From Adineta ricciae (Eukaryota; Rotifera; Eurotatoria; Adinetida; Adinetidae): 64,000 nucleotides of DNA. The stretch's first letter is position 1, and each line of letters starts with the position of its first letter. Where the stretch lies: the NCBI GenBank assembly GCA_905250025.1, contig CAJNOJ010000326.1, positions 2,081-66,080 of the forward strand, in the 5' to 3' direction. Of this stretch, positions 1 through 11,600 are shown in pieces. The position numbers and the translations under genes were made by a program. The notes below the pieces were generated by a model, which saw nothing but the letters and a program-made list of their open reading frames with translations, searched no databases and was not told where the DNA came from.

Positions 1-416
1 ATTGATATCCGTTGATTATGTCGATCAGGAATTGTTAGTCGTTGTTCGTCACCAAATAAGTGTATTCGATTCGGATTAATCCAGTCATTACCTAATAGGA
101 TTGGTGTAATTAAATTTGTTGCGACGTGTGTAATGATGGTAGTTTTGATGTTGGAAATTTTGAGTTCTAGTTCGATTTGGCCGATGATATCAAGAGGTGT
201 TGAATTTGCTGTTTGACATTTGTGAGACGTTGAAATAAATGTTTTGTGACGAATTGTTTGAAGGAAATGTGAATGAACAATGGAGATAGCGGAACCCGTG
301 TCAATGATTGCTTGTGTGGGTTGATTGTTAACGAGGGTTTTGATATATACAGGGGACGTTGATGGCTTGATGAAGTTACCGGAGTCATCGCCGTCCTGCG
401 CTTCACTTATTGAAAA
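1..416 (-). CDS. retropepsin domain of retroelement pol (partial)
   Basis: Translation of the minus strand gives an uninterrupted frame with the aspartic-protease signature IIDTGSAISIVHS, followed about 60 residues later by the hydrophobic LLGNDWI segment typical of retropepsins of gypsy elements. The catalytic Asp-Thr-Gly is intact. The frame lies -1 relative to the upstream zinc-knuckle frame, matching the heptamer at 413-419. It runs off the left edge, so length and the following RT domain cannot be judged. It would process the Gag-Pol polyprotein. Confidence 0.8.
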
Positions 417-1100
417 TTTGACAGCTGAGGATAATCGCGGATGATGTGGTTTGCTCCACATTTGAAACAGCCATTCGGTTGTTTATGAAAGCAGTCGATT
501 GTTCGATGATTCGTTCGGCTGTATATTTTGCATGCTGTATATGCATATGATGTTGTTTTTGGATTTGTAATTCGCGATTCTCCTGTTTTAAAATTTATTC
601 GTGTTCGTGATGGATGTGTTTCAGTATATGTCGAGTTCTGCTGTAAGCGAGAGCTCTGCGGTTGTCGTTGGCGATCTTTGTGTATCGGATTACCATATCG
701 AGATTTATTCGGATAGATCGCTGCGGTAAATGATGGATTCAGTTCCTGTGGTGATCGAAGTACGGCTGCTGTTGGTTAAGTGATAACGCAGTGGTTTGGT
801 TGAATGTGTCATTCAAGTCCTGTTCGATTTTTGCGTATTTCAAGAATTCTGTTAACGAATTCATTGCTGATTCGCGACGGGAAAGTTCTTTTCGGATATT
901 CGTATCGAGTCCGCTAAGTAAGTATTGAATAATCGTGGAATCAGGCATTGCTGGGTCCACTTCGCGGCACAGGTTGATGGTTTCGTCGCAATATGTGGTG
1001 ATAGATTCGTTACGTTTCTGTTGTCGTTGTTTTAATTGTTCAAATCTTTTTGGGGTAATGGCTGTTGAGAAATATCGGTCGCGGAATGCTGATTCGAAAT
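407..1100 (-). pseudogene. retroelement gag, C-terminal part with zinc knuckles
   Basis: The part 739-1100 encodes a Gag core (FESAFRDRYF..., then LKQRQQKRNESITTYCDE...) of the retrotransposon-gag family. It stops at a TGA at 739-741. A zinc-knuckle tail follows in another frame at about 407-600. Both knuckles keep the CX2CX4HX4C spacing but each has one Cys replaced by Tyr: the second Cys in the first (CKIYSRTNHRTIDC), the last Cys in the second (CFKCGANHIIRDY). The in-frame stop and frame change say the copy is decayed. A slippery AAATTTT is followed two codons later by the gag stop TAA (407-409). Confidence 0.75.
413..419 (-). promoter_or_regulatory. -1 ribosomal frameshift heptamer between gag and protease
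   Basis: On the minus strand the gag frame reads TCA AAT TTT CAA TAA. This contains the slippery heptamer A AAT TTT in the correct phase (X XXY YYZ). Slipping back one base leads straight into the protease frame (TCA ATA AGT GAA). The zero-frame stop is two codons downstream. A stimulatory hairpin downstream was not evaluated. Confidence 0.6.
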
Positions 1101-1407
1101 TGTAGAGTGTCTGCGTACATTCATCACGCGTCTCTATGACGCATTTGTTTTTCTCTCGTTTTCGCTCGTGCACATATATATATATGTCCGAGTGTTTTCG
1201 TCTCTCTCTTCTTTTCTTTCGTGGATTTTCCCACGAGTTGTTCTCTCTGTCTCGTGGTGTGTGTGTTTCACAACCAACCTAGACAGAACGTTTTTTTTCT
1301 TCTCGTTCGTTCGTTAGCGTTTCGTTTTCCGTTTGTTTTGTTTTAATCAATAAAACAACAACAAAGTTGAAACGCGTTTCCTTCAAGCAAATCTGCACAG
1401 ATTTACA
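1101..1407 (+). repeat. LTR of a second retroelement, inserted in gag (plus orientation)
   Basis: The gag similarity ends exactly at 1100 (...GATTCGAAAT) and the next bases are TGTA. The segment ends with TACA at 1404-1407. It holds an AATAAA near 1349 in plus orientation. Immediately after it is TTGGCGACGAGG, which looks like a primer-binding site. These are the marks of a 5' LTR of about 307 bp with TG...CA ends. The internal region of that element is missing because the sequence breaks at the N at 1429. Confidence 0.6.
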
Positions 1408-1429
1408 TTGGCGACGAGGTTATTACTTN

Positions 1430-1862
1430 CAGGTTTCTGTTGTCGTTGTTTCAACTGTTCGAATTTCTTGGGGGTAATGGTGGTCGAGAAATATCGATCT
1501 CGAAATGCCGATTCGAAATCGGACCATTTCTTGAATTTTGTTTCGTTGTTATCGAACCATATTCCGGCTGATTGTGTTAACTTTCCTCGAACAATTTCGA
1601 GTAATTCAAGGTTGGTGGATTCTGCCGTAGCTTTCGTTATGTTTTTTATGCTTTTTAGAAACCGTTCGGCATCCTCTGATGGATGTCCGGCAAAGCTGGT
1701 TAAATCCTCGAAGCGAGCTTTTCGCGCTTGTGTTAAAATTGTGGAGTCAGTCATTGGACCGAGTGAAAGTTGAAATGTGAATGTTGATGGTGTGTAGGTC
1801 GTGCGTTGTGACTTCCGACGGGGTTTTTTCAGTAAATTGTTAGTTATAAGACTGTGTGGCAC
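1430..1862 (-). pseudogene. retroelement gag, N-terminal part
   Basis: The frame starts most plausibly at the Met at 1754 (MTDSTILTQARKARFEDL). It encodes the Gag matrix/capsid-like core with LTQSAGIWFDNNETKFKKW and FESAFRDRYFSTTITPKKFEQL, the same block found at 1012-1100. It is cut at the N at 1429. The two copies of the shared block are about 85% identical by eye, so they come from different element copies or alleles. Confidence 0.75.
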
Positions 1863-2228
1863 TAATCTCTTCGTGTGTTTTTTAACGATCGATCGAGTTC
1901 CGAGTGCCGTGTTTGCGGTTGTGATGAGTTATAAATGTATTATGTGTTAATAAATGCAATGTATGTAAGAATTCGATATCGTTAGATAATCTCTTCTTTG
2001 TTATCTTACGTATGAATCGAGTCTCTCTTGAAGGCTCTGTGTGTTTTCGATTAATTAAAATTTGTGTTAGAATTTGCAATGGGTGGAGTCTCTGTTAATA
2101 CTGTGAGGCTCCGGTATAAAATATCAATTTAATTAATGTAATATCAGACGATAATTTTATTGTTTGTTCGACGCGAAAACAAAAGTACATATATCGGCGG
2201 CGTGTCTTTTGTTTTCTTTGTTTTTTGT

Positions 2229-2240
2229 CCAGGGTCGCCA
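2229..2240 (-). other. primer-binding site of the LTR element
   Basis: Directly inside the LTR, after a two-base spacer, the minus strand reads TGGCGACCCTGG. The TGG start is what is expected for pairing with a tRNA 3' CCA end. The tRNA used was not identified. Confidence 0.55.
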
Positions 2241-2242
2241 AT

Positions 2243-2406
2243 TGTTAGAGAGAAAGACGGGAGATGGTAGTGTGGACGATCTTCGTCCGAGTTTATTCTC
2301 TAACTACTGTTTAATACAGAAAACGGTGTACATATACACGAACGAGGACCAAGGCGAGAAAGAATCTGATGAAGAGAGAGCAGGACGACGTGATGTCGCC
2401 CTAACA
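2243..2406 (-). repeat. 5' LTR (164 bp)
   Basis: The segment is bounded by the perfect 6-bp inverted ends TGTTAG and CTAACA. In minus orientation it contains an AATAAA (in GAGAATAAACTCGG) and a TGTATATGTACA TATA-like region. The primer-binding site lies directly inside it. The partner LTR is outside the window, so a target-site duplication could not be checked. Confidence 0.75.
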
Positions 2407-3713
2407 GTGTCATTTGATCAATCTTTTAAGGTATATCCAATAGAATCTCAAAATTAAATAATTAGTTTTACGAGAATTCTATTTCACAAACGTCACTTGT
2501 TTTTGAAGATCGAGAAATGGAACCCTTTCAAGTACTAAAAAGACAAGTTCGCAGCAAAAATTGAGTTCTGTACTTTCACAGGTCAAATAATAAGACTCGT
2601 TATCGTTCATTTTTATATGAATATTCCAGGAGAACGAACCAATTGCGAACAGTTATTCGCTTAGCTGTTCGTTTATCTCCTTATTTAGTACCATTTTTAT
2701 TACAGAGGAGATTTTATAGGAGGGCTGGATCGCGAAAAAATCTTGATTACCTACCAGATTTACCAATTTCACCACGGATTGCTCATACAATTTTATTTAC
2801 AATTTAATAGATCAACAGATATTTCTGATCCAATTTCCTTTAGTTGTATTAGTTTGATCGACAAAATCTAATCAGATGTAATACGGCATTTTCGCGTATT
2901 GTAACATTTCATTAATTTTTATCGGGCGAACTTTTTTCATTCATTCAAGTTGGTATGTTTTTTTCAATGATTAATGATTCATTCAGAAAGAAAAGAAGAA
3001 ACACTAGAGACGTAAATGATATTGCGAAAGTGAAGAACAAGAAGACGACAAAAATAGAAAAAGCCTAGTGAGCAGTTAAATTATTCCAAAACAGTCGTTG
3101 TAGTTACAAAAATCTGATGCTCCTCATTTTGAAACAGAAAAAGAAGAAGAAGAGAATAAATGATCGACGCATGTTTTCTTGTTGGCGTCATACGAGAGAC
3201 AAAAGGAACGTAGAAGAAAGAAAAATATATAACTGAAACGTAGTTTTACAAATTTTTTAAAGAGTATAAGTTACTTCATACGATAGTTTTTAATGTGACA
3301 GACACTTTATGTACCTCTTTAAATACACTTGTTGAGCATTTGTAGTAATACAGTAGATAAAAAATTACAGATTTACTTTGACTTTTCTATAGGCAATAAA
3401 ACTCGGACGAAAAAGAATAGTATTAACTGAGAGTTTTGTTCCTTTAATTCACCGAATACTTTCCTGATGGTGTGCGTATTTTTTATCAATCGTCCTATAT
3501 CGATGCTTCTCCAAGCTTAGTTTTCGTCAGTATTTTTCCAGATAAAATATTATAGAGTTGAAATGTTTAAATCTAATTGTTCTTAAATTTAGTCAGAGTT
3601 AAAATAATGGTTTTATACTGAAGACGAAACCGAACTTTAAATAGTAATTTTATATACATTTCTGCAGTTTTTTTTCTATATTCTATTGTTCATTACAAAC
3701 GACGAATTACTTT
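2407..3713. other. intergenic region, possible isolated exon
   Basis: No recognisable gene. After a polypyrimidine/AG acceptor-like TTTCACAG at about 2573-2580 there is an open plus-strand stretch of about 75 codons to a TAA near 2806. It is basic and has no recognised domain; a phase-compatible upstream exon was not found, so it is left as a possibility only. The rest, up to the ATG at 3714, is AT-rich with no clear motif. Confidence 0.4.
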
Positions 3714-6206
3714 ATGGAAGAAAACCGGTCGAAAGATCCTTCGCAGTTTATTAAACCAACTCAAACAGAAGACTTAAGTGAAGATCAGTCGGTTCCTAGT
3801 GCATCACAGAAATCTTCTGATTTCATTGGAATTCATGCTTCACCAGATAGAACGATCAAATTCTTTCTACACAATGAAAAAGTTCAAGCTGAGGTTTCAA
3901 ATGTTAATGGAAGAGTGGCTGTCGATTTACCGAATGTATTTTATCAATGCAAATCACCCTCGATAGCTGTTAACTTAAAACAATTATTGCGAAATTTTCA
4001 CTTTTGTCCAATTTATGAAATAACACCTTCGCAAAAAGTATTTTTCCGACAAATTCCACCCAAAGATAAAATATATAAAAAAACACAAAATAATTTTCGT
4101 ATGGTACCTGACAGTTGCTTATGGATTCCTCGAAGAAATAATACTATTAGTTACGCTTACGCAAATACTGTTACTACGTGGGATTGGGTTACCAACAGAT
4201 ATGTTTTGATTTCATATCAAACCACAAACATTACTGCGTTAGCAGAGAATCTGGAAGGTGATTTGGTTGTAGGGGATGAACGAGGACAATTATTTACGTC
4301 AGATCAGCCTATAGAAACAGAGCAGACAATGGCAATTAAAACTATTATTTTCCTGTGTTCTGATGTCTGTCTGATCCAGTTTAAAGAAAACGATGGAATA
4401 TTGTTTGATTTGAAGTCGAAAAGGACCATTCGCGATGAAAAAATTACTAATAAAAAATTGAATGTGTTAGATAATGGAATGATTATAATTGAGAGTAGGA
4501 ATTCGACAATTCTCCTGGAGTATAATCGAACCATAAAGCAGTACGAACAGTTACGTTTGTTCGGTGTCAATATTACAAATGTTTACATTCTTCCAAATGC
4601 AAAATTCTTGGTCAAAAATGAAGATGGCACAGGAACGCTGTTCGATGCGCGAGGAAATGTTCCTGAATCAACAAAAAATGTTTCGTACGTCTCATATTTC
4701 ACCAAAGCAGCGATTGGAACCAATATTACTATTCTAAACTCAGGTACGTTAGTGTACTGTAGGGACAGCAATAAACGACTTGAATTCATTTCGGGAAACG
4801 ATCAAGACGAGTATCAAAGTGTTGAACGTGCAGGGAGATGGTACATCACTTGCATGATTACGTTGTCCGACGGTTCTGTTATGTATGCAACAAATTCTAC
4901 GCCTTCAGGCATTCATATTGTTACTGGCGATGGAAGAACTACATGGCCAGATATTGCTGAAGGATTACCTACAGCATATAAAGTCGACTTGCTAAAAGAG
5001 TTAAGCGATGGTTCAGTAGCTGTACAATATTCTGAATCTATTCACATTCTCAAACCACAAATGCGAGGTGTGGAAGAAAATGAGAGTTATCAAATTGATT
5101 TACTTAAGTTGAAGCTTCAACATAATCCAGCTGATATGGGATTATATTCTAAACTAGAACAAATTTATTTGGGTAACAATTCAAACCATCAAGAACTATA
5201 TCGGTTATATTTGTCTGGTGCAGAAGCTGCTATTAAAACAAATCATTTGTATCAAGCTCGGCGTTTTTACGAAAAATGCAGGAACATGAAGCCTGATTCC
5301 AAGGAACTCTACGACATGTTTGTTTCGTATCTTGAAACGACCCCTTACAAACAATTCGCAAGGAGAATCAGTTTCGATCTGTTGATGCTAACCGGAAGTA
5401 TGGAGAGTTTACCCAGCAAACTAAAAGACAGAAATTGTAAAACAAGATTATTGATTGGTGAAGGGGATTTTTCCTTTACTGAGGCTCTTATCAAGAAGCA
5501 TAAAGCCACTCGACCAAAATTACCTAAAGCCATTATTGCTTCAGATTGGACAGCTACACATTTGACCTGTATTTCAACTGGCGATAAAGAACAACTAGAA
5601 AAAAGAATAGTCGATCTCAAACAGTGTGGTGTCACTGTGCTTTTTGGTATTAACGCTGAGCACATTCATCTGACGTTCAAAGGGAAAAAATTTAAGCGTA
5701 TTCAATGGAATTGTCCCTTTGGTGAGTCTACTCGAAGAGGAGAATTTCAGCCCACAATCTGTCGATTTTTTCAAGCTTGCTCTTCGCTACAATTACTCAG
5801 TGATAGAGTCCATGTCACTCTAATGCAAAAAAGTGGTGATTATTGGAAGAAAAGACAACAGGAAATTCCAATTGTTTCGGGATCAGTTGCAGCTGGTTAT
5901 CGTTTGATTAGAAAACGCAGTTTCAGAATATTTGGTAAAGATCGTTATCCTGGCTATAAGCACGTCAGGACTGGAAAAACAGAAGCCTATTCATCTGGAG
6001 GAGAAGAACAAGAATTTGTTTTTGAAAAAACAAGTCAAATTTTTACGTCACCAGGTTTAGAAAAGGCTCGTGAGCTGATTGATCCGAATAAAAAGAAATA
6101 TCAAATCAACACTGACGAACAGAATCCATCACTCGAAAAGTGCTATTTTGAGTGTAGTACGGATGAGGACTCATCGGATTACTATGAATCTGACGGAGAC
6201 TTTTAA
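3714..6206 (+). CDS. multi-domain protein with C-terminal BMT5-like (DUF2431) Rossmann domain
   Basis: A single 830-residue exon. Residues about 575-740 match the BMT5-like/DUF2431 family of predicted rRNA uridine-N3 methyltransferases: the SAM-loop motif LLIGEGDFSFTEAL near residue 578, a later IQWNCPFGES (family: IxFNFPH-like) near 663, FFQACSSLQLLSDRVHVTL and the terminal AAGYRLIRKRSF block. Residues about 465-540 look like TPR-type helices (YLSGAEAAIKTNHLYQARRFYEKC). The first 460 residues are beta-rich with repeating 40-50 residue units and may form a propeller, but no WD motif is plain. The tail is acidic. Known BMT5 acts alone in the nucleolus, so this long fusion is unusual. The NCPFG in place of NFPHxG leaves activity uncertain. 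Confidence 0.75.
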   Translation: MEENRSKDPSQFIKPTQTEDLSEDQSVPSASQKSSDFIGIHASPDRTIKFFLHNEKVQAEVSNVNGRVAVDLPNVFYQCKSPSIAVNLKQLLRNFHFCPIYEITPSQKVFFRQIPPKDKIYKKTQNNFRMVPDSCLWIPRRNNTISYAYANTVTTWDWVTNRYVLISYQTTNITALAENLEGDLVVGDERGQLFTSDQPIETEQTMAIKTIIFLCSDVCLIQFKENDGILFDLKSKRTIRDEKITNKKLNVLDNGMIIIESRNSTILLEYNRTIKQYEQLRLFGVNITNVYILPNAKFLVKNEDGTGTLFDARGNVPESTKNVSYVSYFTKAAIGTNITILNSGTLVYCRDSNKRLEFISGNDQDEYQSVERAGRWYITCMITLSDGSVMYATNSTPSGIHIVTGDGRTTWPDIAEGLPTAYKVDLLKELSDGSVAVQYSESIHILKPQMRGVEENESYQIDLLKLKLQHNPADMGLYSKLEQIYLGNNSNHQELYRLYLSGAEAAIKTNHLYQARRFYEKCRNMKPDSKELYDMFVSYLETTPYKQFARRISFDLLMLTGSMESLPSKLKDRNCKTRLLIGEGDFSFTEALIKKHKATRPKLPKAIIASDWTATHLTCISTGDKEQLEKRIVDLKQCGVTVLFGINAEHIHLTFKGKKFKRIQWNCPFGESTRRGEFQPTICRFFQACSSLQLLSDRVHVTLMQKSGDYWKKRQQEIPIVSGSVAAGYRLIRKRSFRIFGKDRYPGYKHVRTGKTEAYSSGGEEQEFVFEKTSQIFTSPGLEKARELIDPNKKKYQINTDEQNPSLEKCYFECSTDEDSSDYYESDGDF

Positions 6207-8651
6207 ATTTATGGTTTTTAGAAAATGGTATGAACATTCTCTCTCTTTATATTTTCTCTTCTTTCGTCTGTATCTCTCTTCTTCATTGTTCACATCCGTG
6301 TTACCATCTTCTCTTTGTTTCACATTGTATTTTATGCCAATGATTATTTTTCAATAATTCATATATTCATTCATCATTTCTGCTTGATCTTATTCAAAAG
6401 ACGCTCACCAAAGTTATGAGAAATTGGATTTTGTGGCAAGTTTAACTCATGGTCAACTGTTGCCTAAAAACAATGTCTAAAAAGAAAAATATTCAACGAG
6501 CTCACACTATCAGAATGTTAACGATTGTATCAACTTATATGAATGACATGGTGCTAGATATTCTCACAGGATATCAGTGGTACTGGCATTGTTAATTATT
6601 CTGACTGAGCTTCCGTTGATGTTCTATGTTCTATATGAGCAGATACTGATGATCATTCTTTTATTTAAATCAGAGGAATTTTCGATCAACTGTGTCTCAT
6701 TGATCACATTTCAATTATTTTTTTATTGTTACACTATTACAATGAGTGAAGTCACACATTTTCTAGATCGAGAATGCTGAAGATACTTTGAAAGGTGCGA
6801 GAGGTCACCCTTCCTGTGCTCATATATACACGCTCACTGACATCCTTAAAATACGTCTTCAGTGAAAGACACACCATCTCTTCCATCATTAAAGGCATCG
6901 CTAGATCTGCGGGATATGTATTATATTGCTGAGACGGCAACAAATAATTGATAAAATAGTCGAATATTTACGTTATTTAAGCAAAAGTTCTTCTGAAAAT
7001 CAACTTGAAAGTTTCGATCATTTGAGTTTTTTCCAAACTTTGTGTTAGAACGTTCAGCCGGCGAAATACTAATCGACTGGCAACATAGGTATCTCTTTGA
7101 TAGTTATTCATAAGACTTGATTATCGGTTCGTTGACATAGCTTTGCTCTCTACTATTCTGATATAATATTTGTAATGTTCAAAACATCGTAGGGGTATGT
7201 TGTTAAATAGCAGTTGTCTTTCTTAAACTTCTTTCCGTCTGCATTGTGAATCTTAATGATTCTTACGAGACTGTTTTTCATAGTACAGTTGATCTTCGAC
7301 ATAAGTGTTTTATGATAACTAACCAACTAATAAGTGGAAATACACGCACTTGCCATTTCATCTTCGCGATTTGCTGAAAGTGTGATGATGATTTTCTTTA
7401 TGATCATATAAATATTTCTTTCTCAGTGCAGGGTAGATTTCTATTTCACTAAAAATTTCGCGTTTTCATTTCCGTCGTTTGTCTAAGCTGACAAATATTT
7501 AAGAAAAGAAAGAAAAAGATCCAAAGAAACCTAAAATTTGAGACTACTCTTAAGAACGAAAACGTTTCGTGTCTCAAATATGAAAACAAACACTTCTTTT
7601 GGAAACAATTTCTCAAGTGATATTTTTCATTTTCTTCCTCTTCTCATCGGTAAAACGATTTATTTCATGAGTTTATTTTCAAACAATTATCGTTCATAAA
7701 GTTTCAGGACACAGAACTGATCCATTGGTGATCATTGATGATGATGTGTACTGTCTTTCATCAATGAAAACTCGTTCCGGTGGTCTCGATGTTATCAAAA
7801 ACTCTTCGGAAAGAGTTTTACACAAATGTTTCATGAAAGTCATATCAACACCAGAGTTTTTATGAGTCAGCAAGTTAAGCTTTTGGTGTGGCATCGAGGC
7901 CATATCCAAATAAGTAAAATAAGTAGGGATATGCAGCTCCTACAAAGAAGATGCTTTCTCACAATGGGTTTGAAAGTGTTTGGGTTTTTCATATCAAGAC
8001 ATTTACTTAAGTTGATTTAAAGTCAAAAGGAATAGAAAATAAAGTTATAGATCGTTTCCTTATTTGATTAGTATTCATCATAAAATAAGTGAAAACCTTA
8101 TTATAAAATTTATAAGTAAGCAAACCGAAAGGAGTTTTCACCGAGAGCAGACGCGTTGGCACCATGCGTGTCTGCTTCGTCCAAATGTTCGAGCTAACAC
8201 ACTAAATTTCGACAAAGAACAATTAAAAACCTGAGTTTAATCTGACTGTGGGTGTGACTATCGATCTGGATATCCATACAAATCTTGTATAAGAACATTT
8301 ATACTCATACTCTATCTCAGAACGACAGTTAGAAAGATGAAAAGAAAAACTTACATCAACTAGTCATTTCATGACGTCGATACATATATTACTTGTGAAT
8401 TATTAAGACAGATGGGCTAGACTTGATTTTAATTTCAGAACCTTTTTTCTTCCTTTTACATGAATATTTTGATATGTGCTGTTGGTAGAAGTACGTCATT
8501 TAGCGTCGAAGAAAATAGCACATCTGCTTAGAAGCACTAACTTCTGCTAGAACAGAACAAACTATATTAATCATAACAAAAGCCTAACAGACTATCAACA
8601 TCTAATATTTGATTCATTTGTTTTTGAAATTGTATTCTGTATGAAAGCAAA
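6207..8651. other. intergenic region
   Basis: About 2.4 kb without a gene I can support. Short open frames occur but none has a recognisable domain or good splice context. A near-perfect hairpin lies at about 8142-8170 (GCAGACGCG pairing with CGTGTCTGC). The 3' end of the preceding gene and the promoter of the receptor gene at 8652 should lie here. Confidence 0.5.
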
Positions 8652-11600
8652 ATGTCTCAAGTGAAATATTTCCTCGGTTTAATTTTCATTCATTTGACTA
8701 CAGCTTCACTACAAATGAATCTTCATTTTACAACAAATAAAGTAAGTGAAAATGAATATAACGATGGCATAGGTGCACGATATAATTGTTTCCAACTTGC
8801 TTCCAATATGCAATATGCGAGTCTTACTCGACAAATCTCATCTTATTGTATGAGCGAATCATCTTTCCAATTTCATATTGAAATCGATTCCTCATTGCGA
8901 ACATTTTCTTTCCCTGATCTTGAGAAAATGAATATCACTTGTGAAGATCTTTATTTATGGTCAACACCCATCGATACTATTGAGCAATATAAAATCTATT
9001 TAGAAACAAAAGATTTCTCTTTATCGACATGGATATTTTATAATTGTACACTACCAAGATTCGGACCAATGTGTCAATATGAATTATATAACTACCGCGA
9101 GGATCATTCCTCCCTAAGTGAACTGATCTATGATTATTACGATGAACGTGGTGATCTCATAATGAATTTGACTTGTTATACACATATCAAGTGCAACCGT
9201 GGTTATTCAGCTGCATGTTTAGATTGGACTGAAATTTGTGATGGAAAAATTGATTGTCTGGATGGAAACGCTGATGAAGAACATTGTTGGCAACTTGAAT
9301 TTCATGACTGTGGACCAAATGAATATATGTGCGACATTGGACAGTGTATACCTTATGAATTCGTTGGGGATGATCAAAAAGTGTATGATTGTGTTGACAG
9401 ATCGGACGAGAAGGCATTGGATCATGAAGACTTTCCCGTAGACTATCATTTTGAACCGGCTTTTGGATACGATGATATCAGATGTGATAAAACATTCTTG
9501 TCCAAATCTTGTATCATCTTTCGTGACTATCTCATCGCTGAATCCATGTTTTCAGTCAAAGATCCAACCGTCTCAGACGAATGTTGGTCGGCTTTTAAAT
9601 GCTACCTTGGCTTTCCGAATCCAGAAAATCTGGATGAATTGAATGATATCGATAGCGAATGTATGCCTCAAATAATCAAGACCTGTCCGGATACACTCTA
9701 TGTCCCAAGTGTTCCAACATTTTTCGGACATATTTATACAGCTTACAAAAAGAACGATACACCCAATGACAGTAATTATATTTTACCCTATCTATGTTCA
9801 CACAGATCCTTTCATTTTGGATCACTTAGTTTAGTTTTGGATGGATCAATCGATAATATGACATGTTTTAAAATTACTCAGTTCGAAGACAAATCGTCGA
9901 ATTACATGCCTGTCTTTTTATTTCGTTATTTGATACCCATAGGTGACATATACAGACAACTAACACAAATCGAACCCATCATTAATTTTCCCTTGAATCG
10001 GTGTAATGATTCGCATGTATATCAATGTCAAAATTCATCGAAATGCATTTCGTTTCGTCGTTTAATTGATAGTGTACATGATTGTCCTTATAAAGACGAT
10101 GAAAATATATTTCACCATACGAATCCTCAATTATTCGAAAAAATTAAACATAAATATTACGATTGTTATTCTACTAAAAAATCAATTCCTCAAGCAGCAA
10201 TTCACAACGAAGAATGTGATTGTGGATTTAGCGAACACGGCTTTTGTGAAGATGAAGAAGAATTCTTAAACTTTACGCGAAGAAGCATATTCTTTCAAAT
10301 GATGTGTGATCGTTTTCAAGAAATTCATCCAATAATGATCGATGGCAAAAATATGACAGATGAAACAGAATGTGAACAATGGGAGTGTAATAACATCTAT
10401 ACCCGATGCGATGGAATAATGAATTGTTTACATGGAGAAGATGAAATCGGTTGTGATTTATCATCATTATTTAATTGTTCGTCGAATGAACAAATCTGCG
10501 TCAATAAAGATACCTCGAAGTTTTCTTGTTTATCCAATAGTAAAATGAACGATGGCATAGTCGATTGTCTTGGCGGGACTGATGAATCGAGTATTTGCTC
10601 ATCCGTGAGTAGTGAGGGTGGTTTTTATTGTATGAATAATGACAGTTCAATATGTTTGAATGTTATCCGCTTATGTAATAATCATAGAGATTGTCAAGAT
10701 GGAGATGATGAACAATTTTGTGTTGGAAATTATGGAAGTTACTCGTTTATATACATTTGTGACTACGACTATTCAAAATTCACTTCAAAGATCGAAAAAT
10801 TCTTGTGTAGTACGTCAAAATTTCGTAGAAAAACAACATTTAAACAATTTACAATTGAAGGATTTCATCAATCAACTGAAAACGAAGTTTATAAAAGAAT
10901 CAATACAAAAAGTCACACACGAATCACTTTACCAAATGATCGTCGTTGTCACCGTGGTCTTGATATACGTGTTTGGCTAAATAGATCATCTAATCACTAT
11001 ACGAGTACATGTCTGTGTCCCCCAAGTTACTATGGTGACCAATGTCAATATCAAAATCAACGTGTCAGTTTAGCCATTCGATTTCATGCTTTAACACAGT
11101 CAAGACAAATTCAATTTGCCATGTTGGTTATGCTTATCGATGATACAAATGAACGCATGGTTCATTCCTATGAACAATTTACCTATTTATCCATTCGGGA
11201 TTGTAAAATTAAATTTAATCTGTATTTACTCTATTCAACTCGGCCCAAACAATCAAATCGAACATATTCAGTCCAAATTGATATTTATCAAAAACTTTCT
11301 TTAGCGTATCGAGGAAGTTTTCTCTTTCCAGTCAAATTCTCATTTTTACCTGTTCATCGTTTAGCCTTTAGTATTCGAATTCCTTCAGATAACTATGATG
11401 ATCAACAACAGCAATATGTCAGTTGTTCAAAGAAATGTCTTCATGGAAAGTGTTTGATCTATCTGAATATTAAAGAAACATTTTGTCAATGTGAACAAGG
11501 CTGGTCGGGTCAATATTGTCACATTCCATCTCATTGTACTTGTTCGACATCGAATTCATTATGTATTGGTGTATCAAGTCATAATCGATCAATATGTATC

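Larger units (their letters stand above)
1..2406 (-). mobile_element. Ty3/gypsy-like LTR retrotransposon, 5' part, decayed and nested
   Basis: Reading leftward on the minus strand there is an LTR (2243-2406), a primer-binding site just inside it, a gag region in several broken pieces, two CCHC-type zinc knuckles (about 440-535) and an aspartic protease domain (1 to about 416). RT, RNase H and integrase would lie left of the window. The order LTR-PBS-gag-protease is that of Ty3/gypsy elements. The gag is interrupted by a plus-strand LTR at 1101-1407 and by an unresolved base at 1429, and the stretch 1012-1100 is similar to 1431-1519, so two gag copies have been joined. The family level is sure; the clade is not. 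Confidence 0.85.

Noticed and set aside
2164-2457. 97-codon plus-strand frame
   Set aside because: It lies across the LTR and primer-binding site of the minus-strand element, so it is chance.
8142-8170. Hairpin as small RNA gene
   Set aside because: Only one short stem in a single copy, with no promoter or terminator context to support it.
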